Of a DNA stretch of 64,000 nt, positions 8,283 through 17,130 are shown in pieces. Within the stretch, counting starts at the first letter, position 1; each line of letters begins with the position of its first letter. Under the pieces are notes generated by a model. It was not told the origin of the DNA, made no database searches, and was given only the letters and a program-made list of their open reading frames with translations. This DNA is from [Flexibacter] sp. ATCC 35103 (GTDB lineage Bacteria; Bacteroidota; Bacteroidia; Flavobacteriales; Flavobacteriaceae). The position numbers were made by a program, and so were the translations under genes. The DNA is taken from NCBI RefSeq assembly GCF_001975985.1, contig NZ_MTQF01000017.1, positions 1 through 64,000 of the forward strand, in the 5' to 3' direction.

Positions 8283-9455
8283 ATGATAAAAATGCAGCAG
8301 ACAATGCGATGGTTTGGACCTCAGGACAATGTTACTTTAATCGATATTAAACAAGCCGGAGCAACAGGAATTGTAACGGCTTTGCATCAAATTTCGGTTG
8401 GTGATATTTGGCAGGCTGCTGATATAAAAGAAAGACAACAAATAATTAAAGAAGCAGGATTAGAGTGGACCGTTGTAGAAAGTTTGCCGGTTCATGAAGA
8501 AATAAAACGAAGAACAGGAAACTATTTGCAATACATTGAGAACTATAAAACCAGTATAAAAAATTTATCAGATTGCGGTATTAAAATTATCACCTATAAT
8601 TTTATGCCCATTTTAGACTGGGTGCGAACAGATCATAATTATATAAATCCGGACGGAAGTAAAGCTTTGCTATACAATCAGGATGCTTTTACTTATTTTG
8701 ATGTTTTTCTTTTAAAAAGACCCAATGCAGAAAATGATTATTCTGAAGATCAGAAAGAAAATGCTTTGAAGTTTGGAAGTAGATTATCAGAATCAGAGAA
8801 AGAATTACTTTTTAAAAATGTATTACTGGGATTACCGGGAAGCAAAATTAATTTTACGGCAGAGCAAATTCTTTCGTTATTAGATAATTATGCTGATATT
8901 GATAATAATAAACTTAGAGAAAATCTTATTTATTTTTTATCAGAAGTAGCTCCGTTTGCTTCCGAATATGGAGCAAAACTAGCGATTCATCCGGATGATC
9001 CGCCATTTTCGGTTTTAGGTCTACCACGAATCGTTTCTACAGAACAAGATCTCAAAGCCATTTTTGATGCTGTTCCTTTCAATTCAAATGGATTGTGTTA
9101 TTGTACCGGTTCTTTAGGAGCAAATCCGGATAATAATCTGGAAAAAATAATTGATGATTTTGGAGACAGAATTCACTTTTTACATCTTCGAAACACTTTC
9201 CGCGAAAGCAAAACTATTTTTAGGGAATCGGAGCATTTAAAAGGAGATACAAAAATGGAAGTTATTGTGGAGAAAATACTATTGTTGATGAATGCACTAA
9301 AAGTGAGTTTACCCATGCGCCCGGATCACGGTTTTTTGCATGCTGTTGATGAAAGAACAGAAACTTATCCGGGTTATTCTCTTGTTGGCAGATTAAAAGG
9401 ACTTGCGGAATTAAGAGGTCTGGAAATGGGAATTGCGTATAAATTAAATTTATAA
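8283..9455 (+). CDS. uxuA: D-mannonate dehydratase
   Basis: This 390-aa cytoplasmic enzyme dehydrates D-mannonate to 2-keto-3-deoxy-D-gluconate in glucuronate catabolism. Family-specific motifs are the N-terminal TMRWFGP, HPDDPP near residue 240, and the C-terminal MRPDHGFLHAVDERTETYPG with GYSLVGRLKGLAELRG. The length matches UxuA. A second ATG three codons in (8292) gives the more usual N terminus MQQTMRWFGP, so either start is possible. It is separated from the SDR gene by 112 bp but shares direction and pathway. KDG kinase and aldolase are not in the window. Confidence 0.95.
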   Translation: MIKMQQTMRWFGPQDNVTLIDIKQAGATGIVTALHQISVGDIWQAADIKERQQIIKEAGLEWTVVESLPVHEEIKRRTGNYLQYIENYKTSIKNLSDCGIKIITYNFMPILDWVRTDHNYINPDGSKALLYNQDAFTYFDVFLLKRPNAENDYSEDQKENALKFGSRLSESEKELLFKNVLLGLPGSKINFTAEQILSLLDNYADIDNNKLRENLIYFLSEVAPFASEYGAKLAIHPDDPPFSVLGLPRIVSTEQDLKAIFDAVPFNSNGLCYCTGSLGANPDNNLEKIIDDFGDRIHFLHLRNTFRESKTIFRESEHLKGDTKMEVIVEKILLLMNALKVSLPMRPDHGFLHAVDERTETYPGYSLVGRLKGLAELRGLEMGIAYKLNL

Positions 9456-9466
9456 GTTTTGAAGTT

Positions 9467-9499
9467 AGACCTGACAGATTTTAAAAACCTGTGAGATCT
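9467..9499. repeat. Intergenic palindromic repeat, copy A
   Basis: AGACCTGACAG and CTGTGAGATCT form an imperfect 11-bp inverted repeat (2 mismatches) around a TTTTAAAA-type centre. Copies B (12209-12241) and C (28588-28614) share the pattern CCTGACAG/CTGTCAG around a T/A centre. It lies directly after uxuA and may act as a 3' hairpin. Confidence 0.55.
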
Positions 9500-9555
9500 C
9501 AGTTAAGCTTTCAGAAAGCTAGGATTCAGGTTAATAATATAAAAATATTTAAACA

Positions 9556-12168
9556 ATGCATTTTATTAAATCTCCTATTTTTCAGTTATTTCTAGTGTTA
9601 TTTCTATTCGGAATAAGCATGAGTTCATATGCAATAAATCCAGATAAGTATGTTGTAAACCAAGCTTCTGTCAAGAATTTTCCTTTGGTTTCAAAAGGGA
9701 AAATAGCTTCAGTTTTGGTGAGCGAAAAAGATTTTTCCGGAGTTTTGCGAGTTGCAGGACATTTAGAAAATGATCTTTTTAAGGTTTCAGATTTACATCC
9801 AAAAAGAATAAATAAAATTTCAGAGGCGCAGGATTTTATTGTCATTATAGGAACGATTGGTAAAAGTGAAATTATAGACCAATTAGCCCGAAAAGGAAAA
9901 ATAGATGGGAATAAACTAAAAGGAAAATGGGAAAAATTCACGACTCAAATTGTCGATAATCCTGTAAAAGGGGTTAAAAAAGCATTAGTAATTGCAGGTT
10001 CAGATAAACGCGGAACGATTTACGGAATTTATGATTTATCGAATCAAATAGGAGTTTCTCCGTGGTATTTCTGGGCAGATGTTCCAGTTCAAAAACAACA
10101 AGAATTGCATGTAATCCCCGGAATTCACACAAAAGGAGAACCAAAAGTAAAATACCGCGGCATTTTTATAAATGATGAAGCTCCTGCATTATCCGGTTGG
10201 GCATTTGAAAAATATGGCGGATTTAATGCTAAATTCTATGATACTGTTTTTGAATTGATCCTGAGAATGAAAGGAAATTATTTGTGGCCATCGATGTGGG
10301 GAAGAATGTTTTATGTTGACGATCCTCAAAACGCGATTTTGGCAGATGAGTACGGAATTGTAATGGGAACTTCGCATCACGAACCTTTGACCAGAGCACA
10401 TGCAGAATGGTCAGCTTTAGGAAAAGGAAAATGGGATTTTAGTACCAATTCTGAAAATTTGATTTCGTTCTGGAAAGACGGAATGAAGAGAATGGGCAAT
10501 AAGGAAAGTATTGTAACTGTTGGGATGCGTGGTGATGGTGATGAGCCGATGACGCAGGGAACGGCAATTGGTTTGTTAGAAAATATCGTAAAAACACAAA
10601 GAGATATCATTGCAGAAGTAACTAAAAAACCAGCTGAAGAAACGCCGCAAATGTGGGCACTTTATAAAGAAGTTCAGGATTATTATGATAAAGGAATGCA
10701 AGTTCCGGATGATATTACACTTTTGCTGTGTGATGATAATTGGGGGAATATCAGGAAATTACCAGAACTGAATTCAAAACCAAGAAAAGGCGGTTACGGT
10801 ATTTATTATCATTATGATTATGTTGGAGGACCAAGAAATTATAAATGGATCAATACCAACCAAATCGAGCGTACGTGGGAGCAAATGGATCTGGCGTATC
10901 AATATGGTGTTGATAAAATCTGGATTGTAAATGTGGGGGATATTAAACCAATGGAATTTCCTATTGAATTTTTTCTGGATATGGCATGGAATCCAGAAGC
11001 TTTTAATGCCGGAAATTTAGATGATTATTATGTGAATTGGGCTAAAGAAAACTTTGCGAATCAATATCCTGAAGAAATTGCCGAAATCATAAAATTATAC
11101 ACGAAATACAATGCGCGCAGAAAACCTGAATTGCTGGATGCTAAAACTTATAGTATTATCAATTATAATGAAGCAAATCGCGTTGTGGCAGAGTATCAAA
11201 AACTGGTTGAAAAAGCCAATTCAATCAATGAAAATTTGAAACCAGAATATAAAGATGCTTTTTATCAATTGGTTTTATTTCCTGTTTTAGCAAGTTCAAA
11301 TTTGAATGAAATGTATGTCGCTGCCGCTAAAAATCAGCTGTATGTAAGTCAGGGAAATGCCATTGCAAATGTGTATGCTGAAAAAGTAAAAAAGTTATTT
11401 GAAAGAGACAGTCTGCTCACGAATTATTTTCATACGCAATTAGCAAATGGCAAATGGAATTATATGATGTCACAAACACATATTGGTTATGATAATTGGC
11501 AGCAACCAGATAAAAATATAATTCCAAAAACAAAAACAATCGAACCTGCCATAAAAGAGGAGACAAAGATTGCTGCAGAGGATTTTTCAAAGACTGAAAT
11601 AGCGATTAATAAAAACAGAGATTTAGATTCTGTTCGAGGTTTTGTTGAGAACAACGGTTACATTTCAATAGAAAGTAAAAATTATTCTAAAGCAATAAAT
11701 TCTGATGCAGCAAAATGGACCATAATTCCAAATCTTGGTAAAACAGATTCTGGAATAACAATAAAGCCTTCGAATATTCAGGCAATTGAAATCTCAGAAA
11801 AATCGCCAAGATTAGAATATGATGTGCATTTTTTCAGTAAAGGAAACGTGAAAGTGTATGCCTATTTTTCGCCAACAATAAATTTTAAAATCGGTGACGG
11901 CTTGAAATACGGAATTGCGTTTGATGATAAAAAACCGCAGATAATGAACCTCAACGCAGATTCTTCAGAGAAAGCCTGGGCTGAATCTGTTGCGAATAAT
12001 ATCAAAATAATAACTTCAACGCATACGATTGACAACCCTGGAAACCACGTTTTAAAGATTTACGGAATTGATACGGCTTTGGTGCTTCAGAAGATTGTAA
12101 TAGAAACTGAAGAAGGAAAAGTTTTGGAGTCGTATTTAGGACCGCCAGAGAGTTTTAAGAAAGAATGA
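9556..12168 (+). CDS. GH115 xylan alpha-1,2-glucuronidase
   Basis: This 870-aa enzyme of family GH115 removes (4-O-methyl-)glucuronic acid from internal xylose residues of polymeric glucuronoxylan, complementing GH67, which needs terminal substitution. A signal peptide (about 1-26) predicts export. The N-terminal domain is followed by the barrel with the conserved stretches KYRGIFINDEAPALSGWA, GNYLWPSMWGRMFYVDDP, MGTSHHEPL and VGMRGDGDEPM, then a helical region and a C-terminal beta domain (about 690-870) typical of the family. The gene is in the same direction as the GH67 operon and lies 100 bp after uxuA. The length is within the usual 800-970 range. Confidence 0.95.
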   Translation: MHFIKSPIFQLFLVLFLFGISMSSYAINPDKYVVNQASVKNFPLVSKGKIASVLVSEKDFSGVLRVAGHLENDLFKVSDLHPKRINKISEAQDFIVIIGTIGKSEIIDQLARKGKIDGNKLKGKWEKFTTQIVDNPVKGVKKALVIAGSDKRGTIYGIYDLSNQIGVSPWYFWADVPVQKQQELHVIPGIHTKGEPKVKYRGIFINDEAPALSGWAFEKYGGFNAKFYDTVFELILRMKGNYLWPSMWGRMFYVDDPQNAILADEYGIVMGTSHHEPLTRAHAEWSALGKGKWDFSTNSENLISFWKDGMKRMGNKESIVTVGMRGDGDEPMTQGTAIGLLENIVKTQRDIIAEVTKKPAEETPQMWALYKEVQDYYDKGMQVPDDITLLLCDDNWGNIRKLPELNSKPRKGGYGIYYHYDYVGGPRNYKWINTNQIERTWEQMDLAYQYGVDKIWIVNVGDIKPMEFPIEFFLDMAWNPEAFNAGNLDDYYVNWAKENFANQYPEEIAEIIKLYTKYNARRKPELLDAKTYSIINYNEANRVVAEYQKLVEKANSINENLKPEYKDAFYQLVLFPVLASSNLNEMYVAAAKNQLYVSQGNAIANVYAEKVKKLFERDSLLTNYFHTQLANGKWNYMMSQTHIGYDNWQQPDKNIIPKTKTIEPAIKEETKIAAEDFSKTEIAINKNRDLDSVRGFVENNGYISIESKNYSKAINSDAAKWTIIPNLGKTDSGITIKPSNIQAIEISEKSPRLEYDVHFFSKGNVKVYAYFSPTINFKIGDGLKYGIAFDDKKPQIMNLNADSSEKAWAESVANNIKIITSTHTIDNPGNHVLKIYGIDTALVLQKIVIETEEGKVLESYLGPPESFKKE

Positions 12169-12208
12169 TTCTGTAACATAACACGTTTTTTGTTTCTGAA
12201 TATAAATT

Positions 12209-12241
12209 AGACCTGAAAAGTTTTTAAAACCTGTCAGATCT
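12209..12241. repeat. Intergenic palindromic repeat, copy B
   Basis: The element reads AGACCTGAAAAG, a TTTTTAAAA centre, then CCTGTCAGATCT, and is the same size as copy A (33 bp). It sits between the GH115 stop and the GH10 start, so it may form a hairpin in a joint transcript. Confidence 0.55.
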
Positions 12242-12286
12242 CCGTTGAGAAACTATGTTAAACTATTAACTATTAAACCAAAAGAT

Positions 12287-13396
12287 ATGAAATTTATTAA
12301 TCCTTATTTAATTGCTGTCACAACTTTGCTGGCTGTTAGTTGTACTTCGCATAAAGAAACTGCTTCATTAAAAGAAGCGTACAAAGACGATTTTTATATT
12401 GGTACAGCTTTAAGCGCCAGTCAAATTGAAGAAAAAGATGCTAAAGAAGATTCGCTGATTTGTAAACAATTCAATGCAATTACGGCCGAAAACATTATGA
12501 AATCGATGTTTATACATCCGCAAAAGGACAAATATGATTTTGCATTGGCAGATAAATTTGTGACTTTTGGAGAAAAAAATAAAATGTTTATTCACGGACA
12601 TACTTTGATTTGGCACAGTCAACTTGCTCCATGGATGGAAAAGATTAAAGACAGTACTGAGATGAAAGCTTTTATGAAAGATCATATCACGACAATTGTT
12701 TCTAAATATAAAGGAAGGATCAATTCGTGGGATGTTGTTAATGAAGCTTTAAACGAAGATGGAACATTACGAAAATCGGTTTTTTTGAATACCCTTGGAG
12801 AAAATTACCTTGTTGATGCTTATAAATTGGCAGCAGCTGCTGACCCAAAAGTCGATTTATATTACAATGATTATAATCTTGAAGATCCGGCAAAGAGAGA
12901 AGGTGCAATCAGACTGGTAAAAAAAATAAAAGCTGCCGGAGGAAAAATTGACGGAATAGGAACTCAGGCACATTGGAAATTGAATAGTCCATCGCTGGAA
13001 GAAATTGAGAAAAGTATTTTAGCATATTCGGCTTTAGGGGTTAAAGTTGCTTTTACAGAATTGGATATTACTGTTTTACCAAATCCATGGGATTTAAAAG
13101 GCGCTGATGTAAATCAGAATTTTGAAAATAACCCTAAGATGAATCCATATCCTAAAACTCTTCCGGATTCTGTTCAGACTAAATTAGCGCGGCGTTATGC
13201 TGATATTTTTAAACTATTTCTAAAACACAAAGATAAAATTAGCAGAGTAACTTTTTGGGGCGTTCACGATAGACAATCCTGGCTGAATGACTGGCCAATA
13301 AAAGGCAGAACAAATTATCCTTTATTGTTTGATACAATGCTGCAGCCTAAAAAAGCATACGATAGCGTAATGGAATTAAAAGCGGTAAAACAATAA
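12287..13396 (+). CDS. GH10 endo-1,4-beta-xylanase, lipoprotein
   Basis: This is a 369-aa retaining xylanase that cuts the xylan backbone. I start it at the ATG at 12287, because this gives a lipoprotein signal with the lipobox LLAVSC (Cys19); an in-frame ATG 42 bp upstream has no signal-peptide character. GH10 motifs are HGHTLIWH, WDVVNEAL with the acid/base Glu153, YYNDYN, GIGTQAHW, and VAFTELDIT with the nucleophile Glu258. The enzyme is a single catalytic domain without a carbohydrate-binding module. As a lipoprotein it is probably surface-anchored. It follows GH115 in the same direction. Confidence 0.95.
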   Translation: MKFINPYLIAVTTLLAVSCTSHKETASLKEAYKDDFYIGTALSASQIEEKDAKEDSLICKQFNAITAENIMKSMFIHPQKDKYDFALADKFVTFGEKNKMFIHGHTLIWHSQLAPWMEKIKDSTEMKAFMKDHITTIVSKYKGRINSWDVVNEALNEDGTLRKSVFLNTLGENYLVDAYKLAAAADPKVDLYYNDYNLEDPAKREGAIRLVKKIKAAGGKIDGIGTQAHWKLNSPSLEEIEKSILAYSALGVKVAFTELDITVLPNPWDLKGADVNQNFENNPKMNPYPKTLPDSVQTKLARRYADIFKLFLKHKDKISRVTFWGVHDRQSWLNDWPIKGRTNYPLLFDTMLQPKKAYDSVMELKAVKQ

Positions 13397-13437
13397 TTTT
13401 TGAAGTGAAAAAGAAATCCTTTTTGCAAGATATTTTA

Positions 13438-13447
13438 CAATCGGTTG
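13438..13447. promoter_or_regulatory. LacI-type operator 1 upstream of the GPH symporter
   Basis: CAATCGGTTG is the reverse complement of the CAACCGATTG sites and lies 216 bp before the symporter start. A promoter-like TAAATTTG box (13479-13486) lies between this site and operator 2. Confidence 0.65.
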
Positions 13448-13478
13448 TTTTTAGAATTATTAATGAAATAAAGCAAAC

Positions 13479-13486
13479 TAAATTTG
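13479..13486 (+). promoter_or_regulatory. Candidate -7 box (TAnnTTTG) for the symporter operon
   Basis: TAAATTTG followed by C fits the Bacteroidota -7 consensus TAnnTTTG. It lies between two LacI-type operators, which would let a bound regulator cover both sides of the promoter. No well-spaced TTG -33 box is obvious. Confidence 0.4.
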
Positions 13487-13515
13487 CATAATATGTTTTT
13501 TTAGCTAAATTTACA

Positions 13516-13525
13516 CAACCGATTG
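13516..13525. promoter_or_regulatory. LacI-type operator 2 upstream of the GPH symporter
   Basis: CAACCGATTG begins 78 bp after the start of operator 1 and lies just after the TAAATTTG box, where a bound repressor would block initiation or elongation. Confidence 0.68.
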
Positions 13526-13662
13526 TTTAAATCGGATAGTACTTGTTTTTAAAGCATTAGAGAGATAAAATGAATCAAAAAATGATAAAATAAATTCTTA
13601 TTATTATAAAGTCAAAAAAACAATTTTGATTTTAAACTAACCAAAATAACCACAAACCAATA

Positions 13663-15096
13663 ATGAATTACATTTCTCAAAAATTATCAATTAAAGAAAA
13701 AATCGGATACAGCTTAGGCGACCTTGCGGCAAATTTAGTTTTTCAGACGCTGATGACGTATCTGGCTTATTTTTATACAGATATTTACGGATTATCGCCA
13801 ACTCATTCCTCAATAATAATGCTGGTAGTAGGTTTAATTGCCGCTTTTATTTTTAACCCAATTATTGGAGTTCTGGCAGACAGAACAAGTACAAAATGGG
13901 GCAAGTTCAGGCCCTGGATTTTAATTACTGCAATACCATTAGGAGCAATTGCTTTATTAGCTTTTACAACACCTGATTTTTCGTATCAGGGAAAAGTAAT
14001 TTATGCTGTTATAACCTATACTTTATTATTGCTTTTTTACGCCAGTAATAATTTGCCTTATTCAGCTTTAAGCGGCGTAATTACCGGAGATATGCGAGAA
14101 AGAAACAGTTTGTCATCCTACCGTTTTGTAGCGGTAATGTTTGCACAATTCTTTGTTCAGGTTTTTATGCTCGGGATTATTAAAAGTGCTGGAAATGGTG
14201 ACAAAGCAATTGGTATCGAGAAAGTAATGACTGCTCTGGCAATTATTGGGACAATAATGCTTTTAATCACTTTTTTGACTACAAAAGAACGTATTATTCC
14301 AAAACCGGAACAAAAATCAAGCATAAAAGAAGATTTAAGCGATTTAATGAAAAATAAGCCGTGGGTAATCATGTTGAGTTTAACCACATTAGTTTTTATA
14401 ACCCTGGCAATGAAAGGAGGATCGTATGTGTATTATTTTGAAAATTATGTAAATAAGGAACAATTGGCCATTTTTATCCAGCCAATTTTAGAGGTATTAT
14501 CAAACATAGGATTAAATTATTTTGGGAATGATCCAATAGCGGCAGGATTTGGATTGTTTAATGCTGGCGGAATCATCTTTATGATTGTTGGAATCACATT
14601 GTCTAAAAGTCTGGCAGATAAATACGGGAAACGAAACATATTTGGGTTATTTCTATTCATTTCGACTTTGTTTATTATGGCGTTTTATTTTTTTTCGTCA
14701 ACGTCTATTCGTTTGATATTCTTCTCCCAAATTTTTCACGGATTTTTCTACGGCATAACAATTCCAATTCTTTGGGCGATGATTGCAGATGTTGCAGATT
14801 ACTCAGAATGGCTGAATAATCGCCGCGCAACAGCGATCATTTTTTCGGCAATGATGGTAGGTTTAAAAGCCGGTTTAAGCATTGGAGGAGCTTTAACAAC
14901 ACTGGTTTTAGGATATTTTCATTATAAACCCAATTCATTAACGCAAACAGAAACTGCTATAAACGGCATAAAATTATTGGTAAGTATATTTCCCTCCATT
15001 CCCTTTTTAGTTGGGGCTGCGTTATTGTTTTTTTATAAAATCAATAAAAAAATGGAAGTTCAGATCGAAACTGATTTAAAAGAAAGAAGAACTTAA
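13663..15096 (+). CDS. GPH-family (glycoside-pentoside-hexuronide) cation symporter
   Basis: This 477-aa inner-membrane transporter of the GPH branch of the MFS has 12 predicted transmembrane segments. Family signatures include the N-terminal KEKIGYSLGDLAANLVFQ and the GVLADRTSTKWGKFRPWIL loop (about residues 69-88). It probably brings xylo-oligosaccharides, xylose or glucuronate-bearing sugars into the cytoplasm with Na+ or H+, as XynP/XylP/YicJ-type relatives do. It forms an operon with the cytoplasmic GH43 xylosidase 28 bp downstream, which favours xylo-oligosaccharide uptake. Two LacI-type operators sit in its promoter region. The leader just before the ATG is A/C-rich and lacks a Shine-Dalgarno sequence. 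Confidence 0.92.
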   Translation: MNYISQKLSIKEKIGYSLGDLAANLVFQTLMTYLAYFYTDIYGLSPTHSSIIMLVVGLIAAFIFNPIIGVLADRTSTKWGKFRPWILITAIPLGAIALLAFTTPDFSYQGKVIYAVITYTLLLLFYASNNLPYSALSGVITGDMRERNSLSSYRFVAVMFAQFFVQVFMLGIIKSAGNGDKAIGIEKVMTALAIIGTIMLLITFLTTKERIIPKPEQKSSIKEDLSDLMKNKPWVIMLSLTTLVFITLAMKGGSYVYYFENYVNKEQLAIFIQPILEVLSNIGLNYFGNDPIAAGFGLFNAGGIIFMIVGITLSKSLADKYGKRNIFGLFLFISTLFIMAFYFFSSTSIRLIFFSQIFHGFFYGITIPILWAMIADVADYSEWLNNRRATAIIFSAMMVGLKAGLSIGGALTTLVLGYFHYKPNSLTQTETAINGIKLLVSIFPSIPFLVGAALLFFYKINKKMEVQIETDLKERRT

Positions 15097-15124
15097 TTAT
15101 TTAAAATATAACATAAAAACGACT

Positions 15125-16159
15125 ATGCCTGAAGATAGTATTGAAAAAATTAATTTTGAAAGAATTAATGAATTGGCCATTTCCAAGCCTTTAGTTTCGC
15201 ATATGTATACGGCTGATCCATCAGCACATGTATTCAACGGGAAAATTTATATTTATCCTTCGCATGATATCGATGCCGGGATTCCATTTAATGATAATGG
15301 AGATCATTTTGGTATGGAAGATTATCATGTTTTTTCGATGGAAGATATTCAGTCAGAAGTGGTCGATAATGGCATTGCGTTGCATGTAAATGAGGTTGAA
15401 TGGGCCGAAAAGCAAATGTGGGCGCCTGATGCAGCTTGTAAAAATGGAAAGTATTATTTGTATTTTCCGGCGAAACGCGCCAATGGAATCTTTCAGATTG
15501 GTGTTGCCGTGAGCGATTCGCCTGTTGGTCCTTTTTTACCGCAACCAGATGCTATAAAAGGAAGTTATAGCATTGATCCTGCTGTTTTTGAGGACGAAGA
15601 TGGGAAACATTATATTTATTTTGGCGGAATTTGGGGCGGACAGCTTCAAAAATACCGAAACAATACATACAATTCTGATTATGAAGAACCAACAGGCATC
15701 AAACCGGCTTTAGGACCTATAGTTGCCTTGTTAAGAGATGATATGTTAGAATTTGCCGAAGATCCAAAAGAAATCAAAATCCTGGATGAAAAAGGAGCAG
15801 TTTTACTGGCAAACGACAATGATCGTCGTTTTTTTGAAGCTTCATGGGTGCACAAATACGATGATAAATATTATTTTTCCTATTCTACCGGTGACACTCA
15901 TTTTATTTGTTACGCAATAGGCGATAATCCGTATGGGCCTTTTACCTATCAGGGGCGAATTTTAAATCCTGTTGTGGGCTGGACTTCACATCATTCTATT
16001 TGTAAAGTCGATAACGAATGGTATTTATTTTATCACGATTCGAGCTTGTCAAAAGGAGTAACACATTTGCGAAGCATGAAGGTAACTAAAATTGATTATC
16101 TCGAAGATGGTACAATCGTCACCATAGATCCTTATGGTATACGAAGAAAAATAGAGTAA
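15125..16159 (+). CDS. Cytoplasmic GH43 beta-xylosidase / alpha-L-arabinofuranosidase
   Basis: This 344-aa inverting GH43 five-bladed propeller has no signal peptide, so it acts in the cytoplasm on imported oligosaccharides. The catalytic set is visible: Asp31 in TADPSAHVF (general base), Asp151 in YSIDPAVF (pKa modulator) and Glu238 in FFEASWVH (general acid). The sequence resembles GH43 subfamily 1 proteins that act as xylosidase or arabinofuranosidase. It is the second gene after the GPH symporter (28-bp gap), implying that it splits the transported xylo-oligosaccharides to xylose for the xylBA genes downstream. Confidence 0.92.
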   Translation: MPEDSIEKINFERINELAISKPLVSHMYTADPSAHVFNGKIYIYPSHDIDAGIPFNDNGDHFGMEDYHVFSMEDIQSEVVDNGIALHVNEVEWAEKQMWAPDAACKNGKYYLYFPAKRANGIFQIGVAVSDSPVGPFLPQPDAIKGSYSIDPAVFEDEDGKHYIYFGGIWGGQLQKYRNNTYNSDYEEPTGIKPALGPIVALLRDDMLEFAEDPKEIKILDEKGAVLLANDNDRRFFEASWVHKYDDKYYFSYSTGDTHFICYAIGDNPYGPFTYQGRILNPVVGWTSHHSICKVDNEWYLFYHDSSLSKGVTHLRSMKVTKIDYLEDGTIVTIDPYGIRRKIE

Positions 16160-16208
16160 GATTTTGTTTGTTGAAAATAATAATAATCGGTTTTAAATTT
16201 TATTTTCT

Positions 16209-16922
16209 ATGAAAAAAGGAGATGAAAAGGATACAAATACAGCCAGTCAATATACCGCTAACAAAATAGAAATTGATTGTGTGATCTTTAATTTTGAAGG
16301 TGAAATTTTGAAGGTCTTGCTGGTAAAACAAAAAGACAATCAGGGAAACACAACTTGTCAACTTGCTAATGATTGTATAAAAAAAGGGGAAACGATATCA
16401 GGCACGGCACAAAATATTCTGAAAAAGTATATTGGTGTTGGTAATTTCTTTCTGGAACAATTGAAAGCCTTTGGTTATCCGTCTCCATCATCCTCTTATG
16501 AAGACATTTCGATAGGATATTATGCTATGGTAAAAACTGAGGATAAAGATGTAGAAAATAATGTTTTTAACTTAAATGTGGAGTGGGTTGCGGTTAACGA
16601 AATTTCAGGTTTAAATGATAAACATAAAGTAATATTAGATTATAGCCTAAAAGAATTGCGACAAAATATTTGCAAAAGTGCCATTGGATTTAATTTGTTG
16701 CCGGAGAAATTTACCTTATTGCAAGTCATGCATCTTTATGAAGAAATCCTTGGAATAGAAATCAATAAATCTAACTTTAGAAGAAAGATATTGCAAATGA
16801 ATTTAGTACACGATTCAAACCAGAAAGAAGAAGCTGTTTCGCACCGGGCTGCAAAATTTTACAGTCTCAATATGCAGCAACATGAAATGTTAGCTCATAG
16901 AGAACTAAATTTTAATTTTTAA
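16209..16922 (+). CDS. NUDIX-domain transcriptional regulator (XylR/AraR type)
   Basis: This 237-aa protein has a NUDIX-like domain (about 20-150) followed by a C-terminal winged helix (about 165-230). It matches the NrtR-like sugar regulators of Bacteroidota (AraR and XylR types). The NUDIX box is degenerate: in GETISGTAQNILKKYIGV the glutamates of the REUXEE core are replaced, so hydrolase activity is unlikely and the domain should serve as an effector sensor. Its position just before the xylose kinase and isomerase genes argues for control by xylose or xylulose. It starts 49 bp after the GH43 gene, probably in the same transcript. Confidence 0.87.
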   Translation: MKKGDEKDTNTASQYTANKIEIDCVIFNFEGEILKVLLVKQKDNQGNTTCQLANDCIKKGETISGTAQNILKKYIGVGNFFLEQLKAFGYPSPSSSYEDISIGYYAMVKTEDKDVENNVFNLNVEWVAVNEISGLNDKHKVILDYSLKELRQNICKSAIGFNLLPEKFTLLQVMHLYEEILGIEINKSNFRRKILQMNLVHDSNQKEEAVSHRAAKFYSLNMQQHEMLAHRELNFNF

Positions 16923-16947
16923 AGAATCGTTTCAACTGATGATGGTT

Positions 16948-17040
16948 TGCGTGAGGGATAGCAGCGTAAAGCCCACAGCCTGACGAAGGAAGAGCGAGGA
17001 CTTGCAGCGAATAGCCCGACCCGGAGGGACACGCCCAAAT
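16948..17040 (+). repeat. Dispersed flavobacterial repeat, copy 2
   Basis: This is an intergenic element between the NUDIX and GntR regulators. Its end carries the same core as copy 1 (GCCCGACCCGGAGGGA then CACGCC, 17014-17035), and its beginning GCGTGAGGGATAGCAGCG matches the start of copy 1 in part. The ends TTTGCGTG and CACGCCCAAA are almost inverted. It contains no ORF. This copy is longer in the middle (TGACGAAGGAAGAGCGAGGA) than copy 1. Confidence 0.65.
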
Positions 17041-17130
17041 TATAAGATTGAATGGCGTAACATTTTTAGCACAATTAGTGATTTTTTATAAAAAGCGAAT
17101 AGTTATTTTAGCATACCAGAACAGAACAGT

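Noticed and set aside
12245..12286. Earlier ATG for the GH10 xylanase
   Set aside because: The extra residues place charged sequence before the lipoprotein signal; the start at 12287 gives a normal lipobox position.
16181..16198. TAATCGGTTTTA as a sixth LacI-type operator before the NUDIX gene
   Set aside because: Two of the outer conserved positions are lost (C and G of CAAYCGRTTG), so it is too weak to call without a matrix score.
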